A stretch of DNA of 64,000 bases, taken from assembly GCF_030908245.1 (NCBI RefSeq), contig NZ_JAVFJJ010000007.1, forward strand, positions 62,001 to 126,000, in the 5' to 3' direction. Shown piece after piece: positions 1-9,172 of the stretch (the stretch's first letter is position 1; each line of letters opens with the position of its first letter). This DNA comes from Sinomonas sp. ASV322 (GTDB taxonomy: Bacteria; Actinomycetota; Actinomycetes; Actinomycetales; Micrococcaceae). A program made the position numbers and the translations under genes. The notes under the pieces are model-generated. The model had not been told where the DNA came from. It did no database searches and saw only the letters and a program-made list of their open reading frames with translations.

Positions 1-671
1 GACTCGTATTCGGCGAGGACTGGAGGCTCACGGCGCACGACGGCGCATCCGCCACTTTCGCGCTTGAGCTCGCCGCGAGTGAGGGCTACCCGTTCGAGCT
101 GCGGCTCGAGGTCCAGTACAGGCTGCGTGCGGGGGCGCCCGGCGATCCTGGGGGCCTCGACTGGTCCGTGAGGGCCGTCAACGCGGGCGACGGGCGAGCG
201 CCGTACGGGGTGTGCCCGCACCCGTATCTCGTCGCCGGGCCCTCGCCGCTCGACACGTGGACCCTCGAGGTGCCCGCCGAACGGTTCCTCGAGGTAACGT
301 CCGACCGCCTCCTGCCGCGGCGCACCCGGAGCGTCGCGGGGCACGAGTTCGACTTCACGAGCCCGCGACCGATCGGCGCCACCGCGATCGACCACGCGTT
401 CACGGGCATCGGGTTCGACGATCTCGGCACCGCGCGCGTGGCGATTCGCGACCCGTCCGGAACCGGCGTTGCGATGTCCTGGGACACCGGCTGCCCGTGG
501 GTCCAGATCCACACGGCGGACCGGGAGCCGCCCGGCCCCACGCGCGAGGGTCTCGCCGTCGAGCCCATGACGTGCCCGCCCAACGCGTTCGCGAGCGGGA
601 CGGATCTCGTGTGGCTCGAGCCCGGTAGAACGCACGCCGCTCGCTGGACGATTGCCGCGCTGGGAGCGTGA
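1..671 (+). CDS. Aldose 1-epimerase family protein (5'-truncated)
   Basis: The reading frame is open from the window edge (first whole codon at base 3) to the TGA at 669-671, so only the last ~222 residues are present. The protein contains the galactose mutarotase-like motif PYGVCPHPYL and a later segment PWVQIHTAD followed by GLAVEPMTCPPNAF, typical of the aldose 1-epimerase C-terminal half that carries the substrate-binding His and Glu. These enzymes interconvert alpha and beta sugar anomers in the cytoplasm. It converges on xylR and sits beside xylose genes, so a role in supplying the right anomer to xylose isomerase is plausible but inferred. The true start lies outside the window. Confidence 0.85.
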   Translation, partial: LVFGEDWRLTAHDGASATFALELAASEGYPFELRLEVQYRLRAGAPGDPGGLDWSVRAVNAGDGRAPYGVCPHPYLVAGPSPLDTWTLEVPAERFLEVTSDRLLPRRTRSVAGHEFDFTSPRPIGATAIDHAFTGIGFDDLGTARVAIRDPSGTGVAMSWDTGCPWVQIHTADREPPGPTREGLAVEPMTCPPNAFASGTDLVWLEPGRTHAARWTIAALGA

Positions 672-738
672 CTCTTCGGGCTCGTCCTCGCCTCCCTGGC
701 GATCTGCTTCCCACCACGGGTCGCGGCGGCGCCCAGAG

Positions 739-821
739 ACGGGTTCGTTCCGCCACAACTGAGAGCCGTTTAGCGCGAAAATGAGGGGTTCATCGCCTTG
801 AGTTGTGGCGTAACGACCCGT
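739..821. terminator. Long imperfect inverted repeat between convergent genes
   Basis: Arms at 739-760 and 801-821 pair over about 20 bases with one bulge and one mismatch around the perfect core CGCCACAACT / AGTTGTGGCG, with a 40-base loop. It lies between the aldose epimerase gene and xylR, which converge, so a bidirectional terminator is the simplest reading. There is no U-tract. The remainder of 672-845 shows no gene. Confidence 0.5.
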
Positions 822-845
822 GCCGCCTCTTACTCGGCCCGCGGG

Positions 846-2060
846 TCAGGGGAGGAGTTCGTACGGGGCCGCGAGGGCGCGGAGCAGCGCCCCGCCGGCC
901 GCCCCGCGGAGGGCCGCCGTCGTGCCGAGCTCCGAGAACGCGACTCTGTCCGCGGGAACGAGTCCGGGAGCGAAGCCGTCGAGACTGCTGAGCAGGGCGG
1001 GCCTGATCCACGTGCCGAGGGCCGCGAAATGCCCTCCGAGGACGACCGCCGAGAGATCCACGAGGCGCCCGGCGGAGACGACGGCGATCCCGAGATAGTG
1101 GCCCGCGCGTTCAACGGCGCTCATCGCCTGGGCATCACCGGCGCCAAGGGCCGCCTGAAGCGCGGACATGCGCGCTGCCGTCGTGCTTCCGCCGTCGGTG
1201 ATGCCCGCGGCGGCGAGGATCGCCTCCTGTCCGGCGACGGTCTCGAGGCACCCTCGGCCGCCGCACGAGCATCGCCTGCCGCCCGGTTCGACGACGACGT
1301 GCCCCACCTCGCCCGCGTAACCCTGCGGTCCGGCGAACAGCTCCGATCCGATCACGAGCCCGCCACCCACGCCGACCTCGCCCGAGATGAAGAGGTAGTC
1401 CCTCAAGGAGGCCCCATGCCCGTACCAGAGTTCCGCGAGGGCGGCGCTGTTGGCTTCGTTCGAGAGGACGACGCCGAACGGCGCGTCGGGTATGAGCCCT
1501 CCGAGCGCGGTAGACAGGTCCGCGTCACGCCAGCCGAGGTTCGGCGCCGTGAGGACGGTTCCCCGTGCGGGGTTCACGAGGCCCGGGACGGCGAGGCCGC
1601 CGCCGAGGAGCGTCACGCCGGCGGTCTGGGCCGCCTCGACGCAGCGACGCGCGAGCGCGGAGAGCTCGCCGAGGACGTCTTCGGCGTCGCGGCCGCGGTT
1701 CTCTGCGTCGGCGACTTCGTGGAAGCGGAGGGTCCCGTGCAAGTCCACGACTCCGACGGCGAGATAGTCCACGTTGATCTCCGCGCCGAGCGCTCCCCGC
1801 CGGGCATCGAGGGCCAGCCCGACCCCTGGTCGGCCGCGCTCGCCGTCGCGCGTGACGCCGAGCTCTTCGACGAGACCGGTTTCGAGGAGCTCGGCCACGA
1901 GGCTCGACACCGAGGCTTTCGTGAGGCCGGTCGCGGCGGCGATGTCGGCGCGCGTCGCGCGCGTGTCCGGCCCGATGTTCCCCAGGACGAGCGCGAGATT
2001 CTGTCGTCGGACATCGCCGACTCGACCGGGGGTCGTGCTAGCCGCTCCGTGCTCGCGCAC
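846..2060 (-). CDS. xylR: ROK-family transcriptional repressor, probable xylose regulator
   Basis: A 404-residue ROK protein with an N-terminal winged helix-turn-helix (RADIAAATGLTKASVSSLV, about residues 35-55) and a C-terminal sugar-kinase-like fold carrying the ROK zinc signature CSCGGRGCLE after GEVGHVVVEPGG. I place the start at the GTG at 2060 because a strong Shine-Dalgarno (AGGAGGT at 2067-2073) lies six bases before it; an upstream ATG at 2090 would put that site inside the gene. It is divergent from xylA and a palindrome covers the xylA promoter, so it most likely represses the xylose genes and is released by xylose, as known for ROK-type XylR proteins. The ligand is inferred from context. 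Confidence 0.85.
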   Translation of the reverse strand: MREHGAASTTPGRVGDVRRQNLALVLGNIGPDTRATRADIAAATGLTKASVSSLVAELLETGLVEELGVTRDGERGRPGVGLALDARRGALGAEINVDYLAVGVVDLHGTLRFHEVADAENRGRDAEDVLGELSALARRCVEAAQTAGVTLLGGGLAVPGLVNPARGTVLTAPNLGWRDADLSTALGGLIPDAPFGVVLSNEANSAALAELWYGHGASLRDYLFISGEVGVGGGLVIGSELFAGPQGYAGEVGHVVVEPGGRRCSCGGRGCLETVAGQEAILAAAGITDGGSTTAARMSALQAALGAGDAQAMSAVERAGHYLGIAVVSAGRLVDLSAVVLGGHFAALGTWIRPALLSSLDGFAPGLVPADRVAFSELGTTAALRGAAGGALLRALAAPYELLP

Positions 2061-2089
2061 GCTGGCACCTCCTGCTCTGTGGCTGGCCA

Positions 2090-2118
2090 TTGACCAAGTT
2101 CACCACGACCCATATAGT
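2090..2118 (+). promoter_or_regulatory. xylA promoter
   Basis: TTGACC at 2090-2095 and TATAGT at 2113-2118 are separated by 17 bases, close to the sigma-70 consensus. Transcription would start near 2125, about 50 bases before the xylA ATG. Confidence 0.6.
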
Positions 2119-2133
2119 TCAGAACACATACTA
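2115..2133. promoter_or_regulatory. Candidate XylR operator
   Basis: The 19 bases 2115-2133 carry TAGT...ACTA outer arms and an inner GTTCAGAAC palindrome. They overlap the xylA -10 box and start point, the expected place for a ROK repressor, and lie in the xylR-xylA divergent space. Assignment to XylR is inferred. Confidence 0.5.
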
Positions 2134-2175
2134 ATTCCCGTTCCCCTCGGAACCTAGCCCAAAGAGGTGCTGACC

Positions 2176-3363
2176 ATGGCTCTTACGCCGACTCCTGACC
2201 ACAAGTTCACTTTCGGCCTCTGGACCGTCGGCTGGACCGGCAACGACCCGTTCGGCGTCCCGACCCGCGCGGCGCTCGACCCCATCGAGGCCGTGCACAA
2301 GCTCGCGGAGCTCGGCGCGTACGGCATCACGTTCCACGACAACGATCTCGTCCCGTTCGGCGTGTCCGCCGACGAGCGCGAGCTCATCCTCAAGCGTTTC
2401 CGCGCCGCGCTCGAGGAGACCGGCCTCAAGGTCCCCATGGTCACGACCAACCTCTTCAGCCACCCGGTCTTCAAGGACGGTGGCTTCACGTCCAACGACC
2501 GCTCCGTGCGCCGCTTCGCGCTCGCGAAGGTGCTCCGCAACATCGACCTCGCTGCGGAGCTCGGCGCCGAGACGTTCGTCATGTGGGGCGGCCGCGAGGG
2601 GTCGGAGTACGACGGCTCGAAGGACCTCGCCGCCGCGCTCGACCGCTACCGCGAGGGCGTCGACACCGCCGCCGCCTACATCAAGGAGAAGGGCTACGGG
2701 CTGCGCATCGCGCTCGAGCCCAAGCCGAACGAGCCGCGCGGCGACATCCTCCTGCCGACCGTGGGCCACGGCCTCGCGTTCATCGCCCAGCTCGAGCACG
2801 GCGACATCGTGGGCCTCAACCCCGAGACGGGCCACGAGCAGATGGCCGGCCTGAACTTCACTCACGGCATCGCGCAGGCGCTCTGGGCGGGCAAGCTCTT
2901 CCACATCGACCTCAACGGCCAGCGCGGCATCAAGTATGACCAGGACCTCGTGTTCGGCCACGGCGACCTCACGAGCGCGTTCTTCACGGTCGATCTGCTC
3001 GAGAACGGCTTCCCGGGCGGCGGCCCCCGCTACGACGGCCCGCGCCACTTCGACTACAAGCCCTCGCGCACCGACGGGTACGACGGCGTGTGGGCGTCCG
3101 CGGCCGCGAACATGTCCATGTACCTGCTCCTCAAGGAGCGCGCGGCATCCTTCCGGGCCGACGCGGAGGTCCAGGAGGCCCTGCGCACCTCGGGCGTGTA
3201 CGAGCTTTCCGAGTCCACACTCGCGCCCGGGGAGACGACGGCGGACCTGCTCGCCGACGCGTCCGCGTTCGAGGCGTTCGACGCCGACGCGGCCGGAGAG
3301 CGCTCCTACGCGTTCATCCGCCTCAACCAGCTGGCCATCGAGCACCTGCTCGGCGCCCGCTGA
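2176..3363 (+). CDS. xylA: Xylose isomerase
   Basis: A 395-residue class I xylose isomerase that converts D-xylose to D-xylulose in the cytoplasm. The catalytic His is in [12 protein letters not shown] (near residue 54) and the two metal sites are formed by acids in [39 protein letters not shown] and [11 protein letters not shown]. Length matches the actinobacterial class I enzymes (about 385-395). The ATG at 2176 is preferred over an in-frame GTG at 2167 because AAAGAGGTG at 2161-2169 is the ribosome site and the family begins MALTPTP. It is followed by xylB after 48 bases and is controlled from the shared space with xylR. Confidence 0.97.
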   Translation: MALTPTPDHKFTFGLWTVGWTGNDPFGVPTRAALDPIEAVHKLAELGAYGITFHDNDLVPFGVSADERELILKRFRAALEETGLKVPMVTTNLFSHPVFKDGGFTSNDRSVRRFALAKVLRNIDLAAELGAETFVMWGGREGSEYDGSKDLAAALDRYREGVDTAAAYIKEKGYGLRIALEPKPNEPRGDILLPTVGHGLAFIAQLEHGDIVGLNPETGHEQMAGLNFTHGIAQALWAGKLFHIDLNGQRGIKYDQDLVFGHGDLTSAFFTVDLLENGFPGGGPRYDGPRHFDYKPSRTDGYDGVWASAAANMSMYLLLKERAASFRADAEVQEALRTSGVYELSESTLAPGETTADLLADASAFEAFDADAAGERSYAFIRLNQLAIEHLLGAR

Positions 3364-3411
3364 CCCGCCGAACGCACGGGGATCGAAGCACACTGGGATG
3401 AGGGAATCCGT

Positions 3412-4845
3412 ATGCCGCTCGTAGCCGGAGTCGACAGCTCCACGCAGTCCTGCAAGGTCGTGATCCGCGACGCCGAGACCGGCGCGTTCGTCCGCTCGGG
3501 CTCGGCGCGCCACCCCGAGGGCACCGAGGTGCATCCCGACGCGTGGTGGGACGCGCTCGAGGCCGCCATCGCGGCAGCGGGCGGGATTGACGACGTCGCC
3601 GCGATCTCGGTGGGCGGCCAGCAGCACGGCATGGTGTGCCTCGACGAGGACGGCGCCGTGGTGCGGCCCGCGCTCCTGTGGAACGACACACGCTCGGCGG
3701 GCGCCGCCGTCGCCCTCATCAAAGAAGCGGGCGACGGCGACGCTGCCGCCGGCGCGCGCTGGTGGGCCGAGGCGACCGGGACGGTCCCGGTCGCCTCGAT
3801 CACCGCGACCAAGCTGCGCTGGCTTGCCGAGAACGAGCCAGAGAACGCCGCGCGGACCGCGGCCGTGTGCCTCCCGCACGACTGGCTCTCATGGCGGCTC
3901 GCGGGCCACGGCCACAGCGGACTCGGGGCAGCATTTGATTCCTTGGGGACGGACCGCTCGGACGCATCGGGCACGGGGTACTGGTCGCCGTCGTCGGGCG
4001 AATACCTCCCCTCGGTCCTCGAGCGCACGCTCGGGCATGTGCCGGTTCTGCCTCGGGTGCTCGGTCCGCTGGAAGCTGCGGGCCGGACTCCCGCGGGCGC
4101 CCTCATCGGCCCCGGCGCTGGCGACAACGCCGGCGCCGCCCTGGGTGTCGGCGCCTCGGTGGGCGACGTCGTCGTCTCGATCGGCACCTCGGGGACGGTG
4201 TTCGCGGTAGCCGGCCGGCCGACGTCGGACGCCTCGGGACTCGTGGCGGGCTTCGCCGACGCGACCGGACACTATCTCCCGCTCGCGTGCACGCTCAACG
4301 CATCGCGCGTGCTCGACGCGACGGCCGCCCTCCTCGGGGTGTCGCTGCCCGGGCTCACGGAGCTCGCGCTCTCGGCGCCGGTCGGGGCCGAGGGGCTCAC
4401 GCTCGTGCCGTATTTCGAGGGCGAGCGGACACCGAACCTCCCGGACGCGACCGGCTCCCTGCACGGCCTCACGCTGCGTAATTACACGCGCGCGAACCTC
4501 GCGCGCGCAGCGGTCGAGGGCATCGTGTGCTCGCTCGCGGACGGCCTCGCAGCGATGACCGCGCAGGGCGTCGCGGCCGAGCGGATCATCCTCGTGGGCG
4601 GCGGGGCGCGCTCCGCCGCGGTCCAGCAGGCCGCGGCCGCGATCTTCGGGCTGCCCGTGCTCGTCCCCGAGCCGGGGGAGTACGTGGCCGACGGCGCCGC
4701 GCGCCAGGCGGCGGGAGTCCTCCTCGGGCAGTTCCCCGAGTGGAAGAATGCGGGGGCAGCCACCGTCAGCGCCCCCCCGGCGCCGGGCGTGCTTGAGCGC
4801 TACCGAGTGGCCGCGTCCATCTCTTTTTCGAAGGAACGTGCATGA
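3412..4845 (+). CDS. xylB: Xylulokinase
   Basis: A 477-residue FGGY-family kinase that phosphorylates D-xylulose to D-xylulose 5-phosphate. N-terminal phosphate-binding motif [12 protein letters not shown], substrate loop [10 protein letters not shown] and LLWNDTRS, central [13 protein letters not shown] and [10 protein letters not shown], and C-terminal ATP-binding [13 protein letters not shown] are all present. A GGGATGAGGG stretch precedes the ATG. It is the second gene of the xyl operon and its TGA overlaps the start of the xylitol oxidase gene (ATGA at 4842-4845), indicating coupled translation. Confidence 0.96.
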   Translation: MPLVAGVDSSTQSCKVVIRDAETGAFVRSGSARHPEGTEVHPDAWWDALEAAIAAAGGIDDVAAISVGGQQHGMVCLDEDGAVVRPALLWNDTRSAGAAVALIKEAGDGDAAAGARWWAEATGTVPVASITATKLRWLAENEPENAARTAAVCLPHDWLSWRLAGHGHSGLGAAFDSLGTDRSDASGTGYWSPSSGEYLPSVLERTLGHVPVLPRVLGPLEAAGRTPAGALIGPGAGDNAGAALGVGASVGDVVVSIGTSGTVFAVAGRPTSDASGLVAGFADATGHYLPLACTLNASRVLDATAALLGVSLPGLTELALSAPVGAEGLTLVPYFEGERTPNLPDATGSLHGLTLRNYTRANLARAAVEGIVCSLADGLAAMTAQGVAAERIILVGGGARSAAVQQAAAAIFGLPVLVPEPGEYVADGAARQAAGVLLGQFPEWKNAGAATVSAPPAPGVLERYRVAASISFSKERA

Positions 4846-6095
4846 AGAACTGGGCAGGGAATCTCGAGTACGCCGCGTCGTCGGTGGCGAGCCCGGAGTC
4901 CGTCGAGCAGCTTGCGGAGCTCGTGGCTGGTGCCGGGCGGGTGAAAGCACTGGGCTCGCGGCACTGCTTCAACGACGTTGCGGATACGGACGGCGTGCAG
5001 GTCGTGCTGGACGGGCTGCCGCGGAGTGTCGAGGTGGACTCAGCCCGGCGGGTGGCGCGTGTGGCCGGCGGGCTCACCTACGGCGAACTCGGCCGCGCGC
5101 TCGAGGACCAGGGCTGGGCGCTGCACAATCTGGCCTCGCTTCCGCACATCTCCGTTGCCGGGGCGGTGCAGACGGGGACCCATGGCTCGGGGATTTCGAG
5201 CCCCGCACTGGCCTCGGCCGTGAAGGCCGTCGAGCTGGTGCGCGCGTCCGGCGAGGTCGAACGGCTCGAGGAGGGCGACGGCGACGAGTTCCTCGGGAGC
5301 GTCGTGGGCCTCGGCGCGCTCGGGATCGTGACGGCGTTCGAGCTCGCGATCGAGCCGACGTATCAGGTGCGGCAGCAGGTGTTCGAGGGGCTTCCGTGGG
5401 AGACGGTGCTCGCGGACTACGACGCCGTCGCCGGGGATGGGTACAGCGTCTCGCTCTTCACTGACTACGCCGGGGACGCCGTTCCTCAGGCGTGGCGGAA
5501 GGTGCGCGTCGACGCGGAGGCCGGCCCCGCGCCGTCGTCGTTCTTCGGTGCCGTGCCCGCGACGCAACCCCGGCACCCGCTGCCGGACATGGACGCCCTG
5601 AACTGCACCCAGCAGCTCGACGTACCGGGGCCATGGCTCGACAGGCTGCCGCATTTCCGGCGCGAGTTCACGCCCAGTGCGGGGGACGAGCTTCAGACCG
5701 AGTATCTGCTCCCGCGGGCTCAGGCGCCTGGGGCTCTGCAAGCCGTGCGCGGGCTCGCCGCGAGGCTCACGCGGCTCCTGTTCGTGTCGGAGATCCGGAC
5801 GGTCGCTGCCGACGAGTTCTGGCTCAGCCCGTCGTACCGGCAAGACAGCGTCGCGCTGCACTTCACGTGGCGGCCGCTGCAGGCCGAGGTGGAAGCGTTC
5901 CTGCCGGAGCTCGAGGCCGCGCTGGCACCGTTTGGCGCGCGGCCGCACTGGGGGAAGCTGTTCGCGGTTCCGACTGCCGAGCTCGCCCGGCTGTACCCGC
6001 GCTTCGAGGACTTCCGCGAGCTCGTCACGAAGCGCGACCCGGAGGGCAAGTTCGGCAACGCGTACCTTGAGCGCGTGCTGGGCCCCATTCGGTAG
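4842..6095 (+). CDS. xyoA: FAD-dependent alditol (xylitol) oxidase
   Basis: A 417-residue VAO/PCMH-type flavoprotein of the AldO/XyoA group. The motif LGSRHCFND places His41 where AldO binds FAD covalently; [18 protein letters not shown] and [13 protein letters not shown] are the FAD-domain signatures, and the C-terminal part ends with the ARPHWGK and FGNAYLERV segments of this family. Family members oxidise xylitol or other alditols at C1 with O2, giving the aldose and H2O2. Overlap with xylB suggests xylitol is turned into xylose, which XylA and XylB then consume. An L-gulono-lactone-oxidase-type activity is possible, but the operon favours alditol oxidase. Confidence 0.85.
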   Translation: MKNWAGNLEYAASSVASPESVEQLAELVAGAGRVKALGSRHCFNDVADTDGVQVVLDGLPRSVEVDSARRVARVAGGLTYGELGRALEDQGWALHNLASLPHISVAGAVQTGTHGSGISSPALASAVKAVELVRASGEVERLEEGDGDEFLGSVVGLGALGIVTAFELAIEPTYQVRQQVFEGLPWETVLADYDAVAGDGYSVSLFTDYAGDAVPQAWRKVRVDAEAGPAPSSFFGAVPATQPRHPLPDMDALNCTQQLDVPGPWLDRLPHFRREFTPSAGDELQTEYLLPRAQAPGALQAVRGLAARLTRLLFVSEIRTVAADEFWLSPSYRQDSVALHFTWRPLQAEVEAFLPELEAALAPFGARPHWGKLFAVPTAELARLYPRFEDFRELVTKRDPEGKFGNAYLERVLGPIR

Positions 6096-6257
6096 ACTTG
6101 GGTCGCAAGAGCCCCGGCACTCTTGCCGTGCAGCTGTCCGATTCCCGGAGAATCCGTCTGGGATCCGATACACGGAGGCGGCCGCGCGAGAGAGGCGGGG
6201 CTTTCCCATGTAAGCCGTCGGCCAGCCGGGCCGAAGGCGGTATCCCGGGGAGGAACC
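6096..6257 (+). promoter_or_regulatory. purA leader region
   Basis: A TAGACT -10-like box at 6093-6098 overlaps the xyoA stop, giving a leader of roughly 150 bases. It starts with a hairpin (GCAAGAG 6105-6111 / CTCTTGC 6120-6126), contains a start-stop minigene ATGTAA at 6208-6213, and ends with the purA ribosome site GGGGAGGA. I do not recognise a known riboswitch. Confidence 0.35.
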
Positions 6258-7544
6258 ATGCCCGCAATCGTGATCGTCGGAGCCCAGTGGGGCGATGAGG
6301 GCAAAGGCAAGGCGACGGATCTGCTCGGCGGCCGCGTGGACTACGTGGTCAAGCCGAACGGCGGCAACAACGCCGGGCACACCGTCGTCGTCGGTGGTCA
6401 GAAGTACGAGCTCAAGCTCCTTCCCGCAGGCATTCTGAGCCCCAACGCGATCCCGATCATCGGCAATGGCTGCGTCGTGAATCTCGAGGCGCTCTTCGAC
6501 GAGATCGACGGGCTTGAGGCCCGCGGCGGCGATACGTCGCGCCTCCGCGTCTCCGCGAACGCCCATCTCGTGGCCCCGTACCACCAGACGCTCGACAAGG
6601 TCACGGAGCGCTTCCTCGGCAAGCGCGCGATCGGCACGACGGGCCGCGGCATCGGGCCCGCCTACATGGACAAGGTCGCGCGCCTCGGCATCCGCGTCCA
6701 GGACGTCTTCGACGAGTCGATCCTGCGGCAGAAGGTCGAGGGCTCGCTGCGCCAGAAGAACGAGCTCCTCATCAAGGTCTACAACCGCCGCGCCGTGAGC
6801 GTCGACGAGACCGTGAACTACTTCCTGAGCTTCGCGGACCGCCTGCGGCCTCTCGTCATCGACTCGACGTACGAGCTGAACAGGGCGCTCGACGACGGCA
6901 AGGTCGTCCTCATGGAGGGCGGCCAGGCGACGTTCCTCGACGTCGACCACGGCACGTACCCGTTTGTGACGTCGTCGAACCCGACGGCGGGCGGCGCCTC
7001 CGTGGGCTCCGGCATCGGCCCGACGCGCATCGCGCGGTCGATCGGCATCATCAAGGCCTACACGACCCGCGTCGGCGCGGGCCCGTTCCCGACCGAGCTC
7101 TTCGACGAGATGGGCGAGTACCTCCAGAAGACCGGCGGCGAGTTCGGCGTCAACACGGGCCGCCCGCGCCGCTGCGGCTGGTACGACTCGGTCCTCGCGC
7201 GCCACGCCTCGCGCGTCAACGGCTTCACGGACTACTTCCTGACGAAGCTCGACGTCCTCACCGGGATCGAGAAGATCCCCGTCTGCGTCGCGTACGACGT
7301 CGACGGCGTACGGCACGACGAGATGCCCATGACGCAGACCGAGTTCCACCACGCGAAGCCGATCCTCGAGTACTTCGACGGCTGGACCGAGGACATCACG
7401 GGCGCCAAGACACTCGACGAGCTGCCCGCCAACGCCCGGGACTACGTCCTCGCCCTCGAGAAGCTCTCGGGGACCCGATTCTCGGCGATCGGCGTGGGCC
7501 CGGACCGCGATCAGACCATCGTGGTCCGCGACCTCATCGACTGA
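6258..7544 (+). CDS. purA: Adenylosuccinate synthetase
   Basis: A 428-residue enzyme that condenses IMP and aspartate using GTP, the first committed step to AMP. Sequence signatures are the N-terminal [11 protein letters not shown] (catalytic Asp and His partners follow in NNAGHT), [24 protein letters not shown] and the C-terminal GTP-binding region near [10 protein letters not shown]. Full length for the family (about 430). Start ATG at 6258 is supported by GGGGAGGA at 6247-6254 and by alignment to the usual [12 protein letters not shown] start; reading farther upstream adds only unconserved sequence. It is likely transcribed on its own from the leader described separately and ends before a strong hairpin. 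Confidence 0.98.
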   Translation: MPAIVIVGAQWGDEGKGKATDLLGGRVDYVVKPNGGNNAGHTVVVGGQKYELKLLPAGILSPNAIPIIGNGCVVNLEALFDEIDGLEARGGDTSRLRVSANAHLVAPYHQTLDKVTERFLGKRAIGTTGRGIGPAYMDKVARLGIRVQDVFDESILRQKVEGSLRQKNELLIKVYNRRAVSVDETVNYFLSFADRLRPLVIDSTYELNRALDDGKVVLMEGGQATFLDVDHGTYPFVTSSNPTAGGASVGSGIGPTRIARSIGIIKAYTTRVGAGPFPTELFDEMGEYLQKTGGEFGVNTGRPRRCGWYDSVLARHASRVNGFTDYFLTKLDVLTGIEKIPVCVAYDVDGVRHDEMPMTQTEFHHAKPILEYFDGWTEDITGAKTLDELPANARDYVLALEKLSGTRFSAIGVGPDRDQTIVVRDLID

Positions 7545-7637
7545 TCAGAGGACCGCGAAAACGCGCGGACCATAAAGAGTTCAAAAAACTTACGCCACCG
7601 CGTAACCTTCCGAGGCCCTCACGCGATGACATGAGTG

Positions 7638-7683
7638 GAAGCCGGGCTGGAATCTGTCCCCCATCATGTTCCAGCCCGGCTTC
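7638..7683. terminator. 15-bp perfect hairpin downstream of purA
   Basis: GAAGCCGGGCTGGAA at 7638-7652 pairs perfectly with 7669-7683 around a 16-base loop. It lies about 95 bases after purA and before the sigma-factor promoter, so it probably ends purA transcription. A short T-rich run follows only weakly. Confidence 0.6.
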
Positions 7684-7754
7684 GTCTATGTCCTACGAAA
7701 AGTGAGCCCACCTGACGCGACGCGCGCGGGAAGTGCCCTTAGACTGGGACAGCT

Positions 7755-8336
7755 ATGGGGAGGACTCGACGGAGCGGGGGAGACGTGCGCGAAGCGCTCA
7801 CGGATGAAGACCTCGTGGCGGGAGCGCATCCGGAGTCCGAGCTGTTCGCCCGCATCTACAGCACCCTCGCGCCGGCCGTCCTCGGATACTTCAACGCTCG
7901 CGGGGTCGAGGATCCGGAGGCCCTCATGCAGGATGTCTTCTTGAGCGTCCTCCCGCGCGTCGGCGGGATCACCGGCGGTGTTGCCGGGCTCCGCACCTTC
8001 GTCTTCTCCGTCGCCCACGCGCGAGCCGTCGACTACTACCGACGGATCGAACGGCGCCCGCGCAGCGTGGACTACGACCCGCTTCTCGATACGCGCGCGG
8101 TTCCGTCCGCCGAGTCCGAGGCTCTCGTACGCAACGGTCAGACGGACGCGCACCTTCTGATCGAGGCGCTCAAGCCCGAGCAGCGCGACGTCCTCATGCT
8201 CCGCATCGTGGGCGAGCTGAGCGTCGACGACGTCGCAACCGTCCTCGGCAAGACGCCCGGCGCAGTCAAACAGCTTCAGCGGCGGGGCCTCAAGGCCTTG
8301 CGCGAATTGGTCTCGGAAGGGGTGATGGCACCATGA
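7755..8336 (+). CDS. ECF-type RNA polymerase sigma factor
   Basis: A 193-residue sigma-70 family protein. Region 2 is visible in YFNARGVEDPEALMQDVF and FVFSVAHARAVDYYRR (about residues 40-90), and region 4 with its helix-turn-helix in LKPEQRDVLMLRIVGELSVD and TPGAVKQLQRRGLKAL at the C-terminus. TAGACT at 7740-7745 lies ten bases before the ATG, so the message may be nearly leaderless; an internal GTG at 7785 is a less likely start. Its stop overlaps the start of the next gene by four bases (ATGA), the usual arrangement of a sigma factor with its regulator. The regulon is unknown. Confidence 0.88.
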   Translation: MGRTRRSGGDVREALTDEDLVAGAHPESELFARIYSTLAPAVLGYFNARGVEDPEALMQDVFLSVLPRVGGITGGVAGLRTFVFSVAHARAVDYYRRIERRPRSVDYDPLLDTRAVPSAESEALVRNGQTDAHLLIEALKPEQRDVLMLRIVGELSVDDVATVLGKTPGAVKQLQRRGLKALRELVSEGVMAP

Positions 8337-9172
8337 GCAGTGAATCGACGCGGGATGCGGTCGCAGGCCTTCTGGCTGAGGCCGGGATGGCGCACGACGT
8401 CGCATTGGGCCGTGCGCTGGAATCCCTCCGTGGGCTGTGCCCGCCCGAGGCGCCCGCGCCGACCGGCCTCCTCGCCGAGCTCCTTGCCGCGGGTCAAGGC
8501 GACGCGCCCCGGGCTGTCGCCCCCACCCGTGCCGCGAACCGCGCGGCGGACGAAGCGTTCGTCAAGCTCACCGGCTCAGCGGACGCCGTCGTCGTGCGCT
8601 TCGCCCCTCGCAAGCGGCACCGCGGTGCGATGATCAGCGCCGTCGTCGTAGCCGGCGTCGGGCTGAGCGCGTCGGGCGTCGCTGCGGGAGGCGGCGTCGA
8701 CTACCTGCCGGGGGTTCCACGGGCTGAGTCCCATTCGACCAGCGCGCCCGAGGCGCCCGCGGCCGAGCCGCAGCCGGCAGGCGACGGGACCCAAGCGGCG
8801 GGCGGGAACCCAGCTGGCGGGCCAGCAGTCGTGGAGCCTGTAGCCGTGGTCGCTCCCGCGACCCAGCCGCCGGCGGCCGCGCTGAGCCGCGACGCCCAGT
8901 CTCCGGCGCGAGGCCGCGGCGCTCACCGGGCCGGGCGCGAGGAGCCGCGCGCGTCCGAGCACCGGGAGAGTGGGCCTGATTCGGTCGTCTTGGCGCCCGC
9001 GGAGGTGCAGGCACAGGAGCCGGCAGCGCTCGCGGCAAGCGTCGAGGACGTCGTCGACCAGGCGCTCCCGCAGCTGAGGCTTGCGAGCATCACGGCCGCC
9101 GTCGTACGCCCCGCTGGCGGGCGGCACGCGGAGACGATGACGCTCGCCAAAGCCGGCGGCAAGCACCGTTAG
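8333..9172 (+). CDS. Putative membrane-anchored anti-sigma factor or sigma-associated protein
   Basis: A 279-residue protein translationally coupled to the ECF sigma gene. Residues 1-95 are a soluble segment, about 100-120 form one hydrophobic segment (ISAVVVAGVGLSASGVAAG), and residues 125-240 are a Pro/Ala/Gln-rich low-complexity stretch expected outside the membrane. This architecture suits an anti-sigma factor with a cytoplasmic sigma-binding part, but I see no zinc-binding HxxxCxxC motif and recognise no family, so the role is inferred from position. It ends convergently with the GntR gene, the two stop codons sharing bases 9169-9172. Confidence 0.6.
   Translation: MSSESTRDAVAGLLAEAGMAHDVALGRALESLRGLCPPEAPAPTGLLAELLAAGQGDAPRAVAPTRAANRAADEAFVKLTGSADAVVVRFAPRKRHRGAMISAVVVAGVGLSASGVAAGGGVDYLPGVPRAESHSTSAPEAPAAEPQPAGDGTQAAGGNPAGGPAVVEPVAVVAPATQPPAAALSRDAQSPARGRGAHRAGREEPRASEHRESGPDSVVLAPAEVQAQEPAALAASVEDVVDQALPQLRLASITAAVVRPAGGRHAETMTLAKAGGKHR

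Noticed and set aside
798-2093. Long plus-strand reading frame opposite xylR
   Set aside because: It is an antisense shadow of a clear ROK gene and is rich in Arg/Gly/Glu with no domain.
2131-3879. Long minus-strand frame opposite xylA/xylB
   Set aside because: High-GC third-position shadow; the plus-strand genes have conserved active sites.
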